This document shows, piece by piece, positions 58,997 through 64,000 of a DNA stretch of 64,000 nucleotides (the stretch's first letter is position 1; every line of letters starts with the position of its first letter). Below the pieces are notes generated by a model. That model saw only the letters and a program-made list of their open reading frames with translations. It ran no database searches and was not told the DNA's origin. The stretch spans positions 310,001 to 374,000 of the forward strand of contig NZ_JBHSNJ010000013.1 of assembly GCF_042657165.1 (NCBI RefSeq), written 5' to 3'. Made by a program: the position numbers and the translations under genes. The stretch is from Agrilutibacter niabensis (GTDB lineage: Bacteria; Pseudomonadota; Gammaproteobacteria; Xanthomonadales; Xanthomonadaceae).

Positions 58997-61090
58997 ATGA
59001 ACCGCAACCTCCTGTTCCTCGCGCTGGCCTGCAGCCTCGCCGCGTGCAAGCCCGCGACCACCGAGACCGCCACCGCGCCCGCCGCACCCGCGGCGACCGC
59101 GCCCGCCGCAGGCGCCGCCCTCGGCGTCGACCTGGCGGGCATCGACAAGAGCGTGAAGCCGGGTGACGACTTCGACGCCTATGCCAACGGCGCGTGGCGC
59201 AACACCGCGCAGATTCCCGACGACCGTTCCAGCATCGGCACCGGCTACTCGGTGCAGCAGAAGGCCGAGCAGCGCAACGCCGACCTGGTCAAGGGCCTGG
59301 CCGCGAGCAACCCCGCCGCAGGCACCGATGCGCGCCGGATCGCCGACTACTACGCCGCCTACATGGACGAGGCCGGCATCGACGCGCGCGGCCTGGAACC
59401 GCTGAAGCCGGAACTGGCGAAGATCGACGCGATCGCGTCGAAGACCGATCTCGCGCGCGTGCTCGGCGGCGGCCTGCGCGCCGATGTCGATCCGCTCAAC
59501 GCGACCAACTACCACACCGAGAACCTGTTCGGCCTGTTCGTCGCGCAAGGCCTGCAGGATCCCGAGCACAACGTCGCCACGCTGATGCAGGGCGGGCTGG
59601 CGATGCCGGACCGCGAGTACTACCTGTCCGGCGACAAGGAGATGGTGGAGACGCGCCAGAAGTACCTCGAGTACGTGACCTCGCTGCTCAAGCTCGCCGA
59701 TGTCGCCGATGCCGACGCCAAGGCGAAGTCGATCGTGGCGCTGGAAACCAGGATCGCGAAGGCGCATGCGTCGATCGTCGACACCCAGGACGTGCACAAG
59801 GCGAACAACCCGTGGGATGCCGCGTCGTTCGCGAAGAAGGCGCCGGGCCTGGACTGGACCGCCTACTTCACCGCCGCCGGCCTGGCGTCGCAGAAGACGA
59901 TCGTGGCGTGGCAACCGACGGCGATCACGCGCCTGTCGGCGCTGGTCGGCAGCGAACCGCTGCAGGCCTGGAAGGACTACCTCACCTTCCACGCGCTCAA
60001 CCACAGCGCGGGCCTGCTGCCCAAGGCCTACGCCGACCTCAGCTTCGGCTTCTACGGCACCACGCTGCAGGGCACGCCCAAGCAGAAGGACCGCTGGAAG
60101 CGCGCGCTGGATTCCACCAACAACGCCCTGGGCGATGCGGTCGGCAAGCTGTATGCCGAGAAGTACTTCCCGGCCTCGTCGAAGGCGCAGGTCGAGGAGA
60201 TGGTGAAGAACATCCTCGCCGCCTTCAGCGAGCGCGTGGACACGCTGGAATGGATGACGCCGGAAACCAAGGCCAAGGCCAAGGCCAAGGCCCAGACCAT
60301 GCGCGTCAGCGTGGGCTATCCGGAGAACTGGCGTGACTACGGCGCGCTGGAAATCCGCGCCGACGATCCGCTCGGCAACCGCCTGCGTGCGGAAGCGCAG
60401 GAGTACAGGCACCAGGTCGCCAAGCTCGGCCAGCCCGTCGACCGCGGCGAGTGGTGGATGACCCCGCAGACGGTGAACGCGGTGCAGTTGCCGCTGCAGA
60501 ACGCGATGAACTTCCCCGCCGCGATCCTCGAGGCGCCGTACTTCGATCCCAGCGCCGATGCCGCCGCCAACTACGGTTCGATCGGCGCGGTGATCGGACA
60601 CGAGGTCAGCCACGGCTTCGACGACACCGGCGCCGAGTTCGACGCGCAGGGCCGACTGGCCAACTGGTGGACGCCGGAGGATGCCAAGCACTTCAAGGAA
60701 GCCACGGCGAAGCTGGTCGCGCAGTACAACGCCTACGAGCCGCTGCCGGGCCTGCACCTCAACGGCGAGCAGACCTTGGGCGAGAACATCGCCGACGTGT
60801 CCGGCCTGACCATCGCGCACATGGCGTATCGCAAGTCGCTGGGCGGCAAGGAAGCGCCGGTGATCGACGGACTGACCGGCGACCAGCGCTTCTTCCTCGC
60901 GTACGCGCAGGCGTGGCGCTCGAAGATGCGCGACGCCGCGCTGCGCCAGCGCGTGCTCACCGACGGCCACGCGCCGGGCCGCTGGCGCGCGCAGACCGTG
61001 CGCAACATCGATGCCTGGTACGACGCGTACGGTGCGAAGGCGGGCGAGCAGCTGTACCTGGCGCCGGCGGACCGGGTGAAGATCTGGTAA
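58997..61090 (+). CDS. M13-family metallopeptidase lipoprotein (PepO-like)
   Basis: A 697-residue neprilysin-like zinc endopeptidase. The N-terminus is a lipoprotein signal with the lipidated cysteine at 17 (LAAC), then an Ala/Pro/Thr-rich linker. The zinc motif HEVSH occurs in VIGHEVSHGFDDTGAEFD, and the third ligand glutamate in GENIADVSGL. It is anchored in the envelope and cleaves short peptides. It is divergent to the porin-kdp operon. Confidence 0.95.
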   Translation: MNRNLLFLALACSLAACKPATTETATAPAAPAATAPAAGAALGVDLAGIDKSVKPGDDFDAYANGAWRNTAQIPDDRSSIGTGYSVQQKAEQRNADLVKGLAASNPAAGTDARRIADYYAAYMDEAGIDARGLEPLKPELAKIDAIASKTDLARVLGGGLRADVDPLNATNYHTENLFGLFVAQGLQDPEHNVATLMQGGLAMPDREYYLSGDKEMVETRQKYLEYVTSLLKLADVADADAKAKSIVALETRIAKAHASIVDTQDVHKANNPWDAASFAKKAPGLDWTAYFTAAGLASQKTIVAWQPTAITRLSALVGSEPLQAWKDYLTFHALNHSAGLLPKAYADLSFGFYGTTLQGTPKQKDRWKRALDSTNNALGDAVGKLYAEKYFPASSKAQVEEMVKNILAAFSERVDTLEWMTPETKAKAKAKAQTMRVSVGYPENWRDYGALEIRADDPLGNRLRAEAQEYRHQVAKLGQPVDRGEWWMTPQTVNAVQLPLQNAMNFPAAILEAPYFDPSADAAANYGSIGAVIGHEVSHGFDDTGAEFDAQGRLANWWTPEDAKHFKEATAKLVAQYNAYEPLPGLHLNGEQTLGENIADVSGLTIAHMAYRKSLGGKEAPVIDGLTGDQRFFLAYAQAWRSKMRDAALRQRVLTDGHAPGRWRAQTVRNIDAWYDAYGAKAGEQLYLAPADRVKIW

Positions 61091-61113
61091 TCCGGGTCAC
61101 GCCGGCAAACACT

Positions 61114-61145
61114 GAAACGGCCGCATGCAGCGGCCGTTTCTTTTT
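61114..61145 (+). terminator. Intrinsic terminator of the M13 peptidase gene
   Basis: An 11-bp perfect stem (GAAACGGCCGC with GCGGCCGTTTC) and ATGCA loop, followed by TTTTT. Confidence 0.9.
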
Positions 61146-61174
61146 GGATGGGCGCGGGGCGATGCGCCGCGGCG

Positions 61175-61879
61175 CTAGCCCCAGCGCTGCTCGATCCGTC
61201 CGGACAGGTGCTGCGCCCACCACGCGTAGGCCTCGGGGCCGGGATGGAAGCCGTCGACGGCGATGAAGCGCGGCTCCGGCACGAAGCCGGGGTCGACGAA
61301 CTCGCAGCGCGGGTGGCGTTGCACGCCGTCGAGCGAGAGCTGGTTGAGGTGCGCGCTGCGCTTGCCCAGGTACCAGCCCAACGGATGCGGCAGCGCCGGG
61401 AAGTACTGCATCGGCGGGATGCAGGCCAGCAGCACGTGCCGCACCTCGAACTCCATCGTCAGCAGTTCGACCAGCTGGTCCTGCAGCTGCAGCCAGCGTC
61501 GCGCACTGGTGCCGCGGGTGACGTCGTTCACGCCGACCGAGAGCACGGCGACATCGAAGGCCTGGCGCGGCGCGGCTTCGAGCTGCGCGACCAGGTCGGC
61601 GATGGCGTTGCCGGTGCGTGCCATCAGTTCCCAGGACACGCAGAAATTGTGCGCGAGCATCGATACCAGTCGCCCCGAGAGCGCCGCCGCCTGGGTCGCG
61701 GCGCCCACGCCGGCGGCGGCGGAATCGCCGGCGATCAGCAGGCGCAGCGGCCGGCCGGTACCGGCCAGGCCCTGGCGCGGCCCGTCCGGCTCGGGCAGCC
61801 GCGGGGTCACCCGGCGCGCGTACACGGCTTGTGCATACAGCACAGGGGCCAATCCGATCGCAGCAAGCTGGTAGTCCAT
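61175..61879 (-). CDS. SGNH/GDSL-type hydrolase
   Basis: A 234-residue esterase-type enzyme. Block I is IAGDSAAAG (catalytic Ser), block III is SVGVNDVTRG and block V is DGFHPGPEAY (catalytic Asp and His). A short hydrophobic N-terminus could be a membrane anchor. The ATG at 61879 is chosen because GAGGAG precedes it; the frame upstream is longer but unsupported. Confidence 0.88.
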   Translation of the reverse strand: MDYQLAAIGLAPVLYAQAVYARRVTPRLPEPDGPRQGLAGTGRPLRLLIAGDSAAAGVGAATQAAALSGRLVSMLAHNFCVSWELMARTGNAIADLVAQLEAAPRQAFDVAVLSVGVNDVTRGTSARRWLQLQDQLVELLTMEFEVRHVLLACIPPMQYFPALPHPLGWYLGKRSAHLNQLSLDGVQRHPRCEFVDPGFVPEPRFIAVDGFHPGPEAYAWWAQHLSGRIEQRWG

Positions 61880-62033
61880 GGCAGCGACTCCTCGTGCACC
61901 GGGCCCTGCGCTGCACCAAGCCGCGGACTCGCAGGGCTTATCCAGGTAAACGGGATTCGGGCCGGATGGCGGCATTCCGTTGGTCCGGCCATAAGGTGAA
62001 TCCATCCGGGGGATCGCCGCACGTTCAGACGCG

Positions 62034-62606
62034 TCAGGGCGTGGCGCCGGGCTGGATCGCGATGACTTTCACCTCCGGGGCGGCGCAGGCCGGATCCGGG
62101 CAGACGCCGTTCAACCACACCTCGCCGCTGCCGAGCATCACGCCCCTGGCGCTGACCATCAGGTCCGCGTACTCCTGCGTCGCGATCGCACCGGCGATGG
62201 CGGGGGTGACGATGCGGTCGTACTGCGCCGTGAACGCCGCGGGATCCTCCAGCGTGCTGCGCTTGCCGTCGAGGGTGGCGGTGAAGGGATAGGCGACCAG
62301 CGCGGCGACGCGCGCGGCGTCGTGTTCCGCTACGGCGCGCTGCAGTCGGGTGAACGCGGCCCGGTACCCGGCATGGTCGCCGAGCACGCGATCGATCGCG
62401 TCATTGACGGCCTGGTCGCCCGGCGTCGCGGCGGGGGTTCTGCCCTCGGATGGCCCGGGTGGCGGGGACGGTGCAGGGGAGGGTACCGATGGCGGAGGCG
62501 GGTTCGCGGTGGGCGCCGCGGCGGCCGGCGCTTCAGGGGCGGGCTTGCACGCCGCGAGCATCAGCAGGGCGGCGGACGCGAGGAGGGACGCGCTGGCGAT
62601 TCTCAC
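62034..62606 (-). CDS. Lipoprotein of unknown function with Pro-rich linker
   Basis: A 190-residue predicted lipoprotein starting at GTG with GGAG upstream. The lipobox LAAC places the cysteine at 20. A Pro/Ser/Ala-rich linker of about 50 residues precedes a small globular domain containing two cysteines in CPDPAC. I do not recognise the domain. It is followed by the SGNH hydrolase gene on the same strand after 154 bases. Confidence 0.7.
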   Translation of the reverse strand: MRIASASLLASAALLMLAACKPAPEAPAAAAPTANPPPPSVPSPAPSPPPGPSEGRTPAATPGDQAVNDAIDRVLGDHAGYRAAFTRLQRAVAEHDAARVAALVAYPFTATLDGKRSTLEDPAAFTAQYDRIVTPAIAGAIATQEYADLMVSARGVMLGSGEVWLNGVCPDPACAAPEVKVIAIQPGATP

Positions 62607-62735
62607 GAGGCTGCTCCGCGGGGAAGAAGGCCCAAGATCGCACGCCCGCCGTTGGCTTCGGGTCGATCGATCGGGTCCCGCGTCGCGCCCAGCGCCGCGC
62701 AGCACGCCGCATGTCCGGTTGCGCGCATCGCCTCC

Positions 62736-63551
62736 TCACGCCGCCACGGCCTGCAGGTAACGCGCGAACGAGGCATCCACCGCAGCGCGGGCACCGCCGA
62801 TGATGTTGCGCTTCCAGGTGTAGCCGAACACGTCGTCGAAGTCGTAGCCGGCGAGCAGCGCCTGCATGCGGCGCACATCCGACGGCTTCATCGGCATGTA
62901 GTTGGGATAGCTGTACATGAAGGCCACGTGGCGGCGGTCGGACACGACCTGCAGTGCGTCACCGGGCAGCAACGTCGCGCCGCGTGGACCGCGCTTCCAG
63001 TGCAGGCCGGTGCTGCCGTCGAAGTGGCCGCCCACGCGCACCAGGGTCACGTCGCCGGAGAGCCTGAGTTCGTCGCCGCGCCAGTAGCGGATGTGTTTCG
63101 ACGGCCGTTGCACCCAGGCGCGATCGGCTTCGTGCAGCAGGATCGGCACGCCGCCCAGCGCCTCGCTCCACTCCACCATCGACGTGTAGAAGTGCGGATG
63201 CGAGATCGCCATCAGATCGATGCCGCCGCGGGCGCGCAACGCGGCCACGGCCTCGTCGCTGACCAGGCTCACGCATTCCCACAGCACGTTGCCCGCGTCG
63301 GTGGGCAGCAGCAGTGCGCGCTGCGGGATGGCGAAGTCGCCGGGGAGGCCGATGCCGAGCAGGCCGTCATCGTCTTCGATGCGCAGGCGGTATCTGGAGG
63401 CCAGGGCTTCGTGGGTGGTCCAGGCCTGGCCGTTCCAGCCGACGTACTGGCGCTCGTCCTCGCACACCACGCAGCGCGCCGGAGGGACGGAGGGCGATGA
63501 GGATGACTCGGCGTACTGGGTGCCGCAGGTTTCGCAGATGAAGCAGGGCAT
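62736..63551 (-). CDS. Metallo-beta-lactamase-fold protein with N-terminal zinc ribbon
   Basis: A 271-residue protein. The N-terminus has cysteines at 3, 6, 9, 27 and 30 (CETC and CVVC) like a rubredoxin-type ribbon. The MBL domain has SHPHFYTS in place of the usual HxHxDH, then GGHFDGSTG and LPGDALQV, so the metal site is atypical. The activity is unknown. It is divergent to the MocR gene. Confidence 0.8.
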   Translation of the reverse strand: MPCFICETCGTQYAESSSSPSVPPARCVVCEDERQYVGWNGQAWTTHEALASRYRLRIEDDDGLLGIGLPGDFAIPQRALLLPTDAGNVLWECVSLVSDEAVAALRARGGIDLMAISHPHFYTSMVEWSEALGGVPILLHEADRAWVQRPSKHIRYWRGDELRLSGDVTLVRVGGHFDGSTGLHWKRGPRGATLLPGDALQVVSDRRHVAFMYSYPNYMPMKPSDVRRMQALLAGYDFDDVFGYTWKRNIIGGARAAVDASFARYLQAVAA

Positions 63552-63643
63552 GGCGGGCTCCTGGCAGGCGGTTGGGCGCGGGAGTTGGTGGTCCGTTGGC
63601 CTTACCGTAGGCTGGGACTGGATCCAGGAGCAGGCCAGTCCCG

Positions 63644-64000
63644 ATGAGTTCGCAGGAACCAGTTTTCGAGTTCCCGATCCGCTTCGATGACGAGGGCGGG
63701 CACGGCGGCCGCACGCACCGGCTGCACGAGCAACTGCGCGCCGCGATCCTCGATGGCCGCCTCGCCGCGGGGGCGGCGTTGCCGTCGACGCGCCAGGCCG
63801 CGGCCGGGCTGGGCATCGCCCGCAACAGCGTGATCGCCGCCTACGACCTGCTCATCGCCGAGGGCTACGTGGTCCCGCGCGCGGGCGCCAGGGCGGTGGT
63901 CGCCGACATCGCCGCGCGCGTGCACACGCGCCTGCAACCGCGTCGCGACGTCGGCGGCGATGCCCGGCTCAACCCGCAATGGCGCGCTCCCCACGAACAC
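63644..64000 (+). CDS. MocR/GntR-type regulator with PLP domain, 3' end outside the window
   Basis: The first 119 residues of a GntR-type winged helix: RTHRLHEQLRAAILDGRL, PSTRQAAAGLGIARNSVIAA and YDLLIAEGYV. The linker that follows (ARVHTRLQPRR) suits a MocR protein with a C-terminal aminotransferase-like domain, but that part is not in the window. GGAG precedes the ATG. Confidence 0.8.
   Translation, partial: MSSQEPVFEFPIRFDDEGGHGGRTHRLHEQLRAAILDGRLAAGAALPSTRQAAAGLGIARNSVIAAYDLLIAEGYVVPRAGARAVVADIAARVHTRLQPRRDVGGDARLNPQWRAPHEH

Noticed and set aside
58758..59087. N-terminal extension of the porin gene
   Set aside because: The frame is open upstream, but the signal peptide starts at the ATG at 58757 and the candidate KdpE boxes lie in the extension.

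Overview
The window is a chromosomal segment of a high-GC gammaproteobacterium. Gene content and codon use point to the Xanthomonadaceae, most likely Lysobacter or a close relative: a beta-helix protein, a secreted M4 protease, RCC1-type repeats, sigma factor/kinase pairs, leaderless promoters, and many intergenic repeats. I see no rRNA, tRNA, CRISPR array, integrase, transposase or prophage. Species assignment is inference from gene content.

Layout. 1-4.7 kb holds housekeeping genes: the 3' part of hemH, an alpha/beta hydrolase, a YgjP-like metallohydrolase, rdgC and ttcA. 4.9-8.5 kb encodes a very large secreted RCC1/Ig-like protein. At 8.8-13.5 kb a winged-helix/protein kinase/TPR membrane protein is divergent to three overlapping genes: an unknown protein, a small membrane protein and a secreted beta-helix protein. 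13.5-33.6 kb carries plsB, a candidate small RNA, a peroxiredoxin, an acid phosphatase lipoprotein, rep, tdk, an ECF-like sigma factor with a TPR protein kinase, mutM, a fatty acid desaturase, a sugar-nucleotide epimerase/glycosyltransferase/LAB_N group and rpmB-rpmG. 33.6-37.9 kb carries an M4 protease, a 21-bp palindromic repeat array, an FMN reductase and a composite repeat.

37.9-42.9 kb is the most interesting part. A co-directional run on the minus strand encodes a pepsin-like aspartic protease, a GNAT acetyltransferase, a borosin-type peptide backbone N-methyltransferase, its separate 91-residue precursor peptide, and a TPR-GGDEF diguanylate cyclase. The methyltransferase and precursor form a split-borosin RiPP system. 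The roles of the flanking genes are hypotheses.

43-58.8 kb starts with a 183-bp tandem repeat, acs and an MHS-family transporter. A potassium-supply region follows: kup (with a one-base frameshift), kdpE, kdpD, kdpC, kdpB, kdpA, kdpF and a TorF-type porin, all on the minus strand. Matching direct repeats resembling KdpE boxes lie upstream of both kup and the porin-kdp unit. 59-64 kb carries an M13 peptidase lipoprotein, an SGNH hydrolase, a lipoprotein, a metallo-beta-lactamase-fold protein and the start of a MocR-type regulator.
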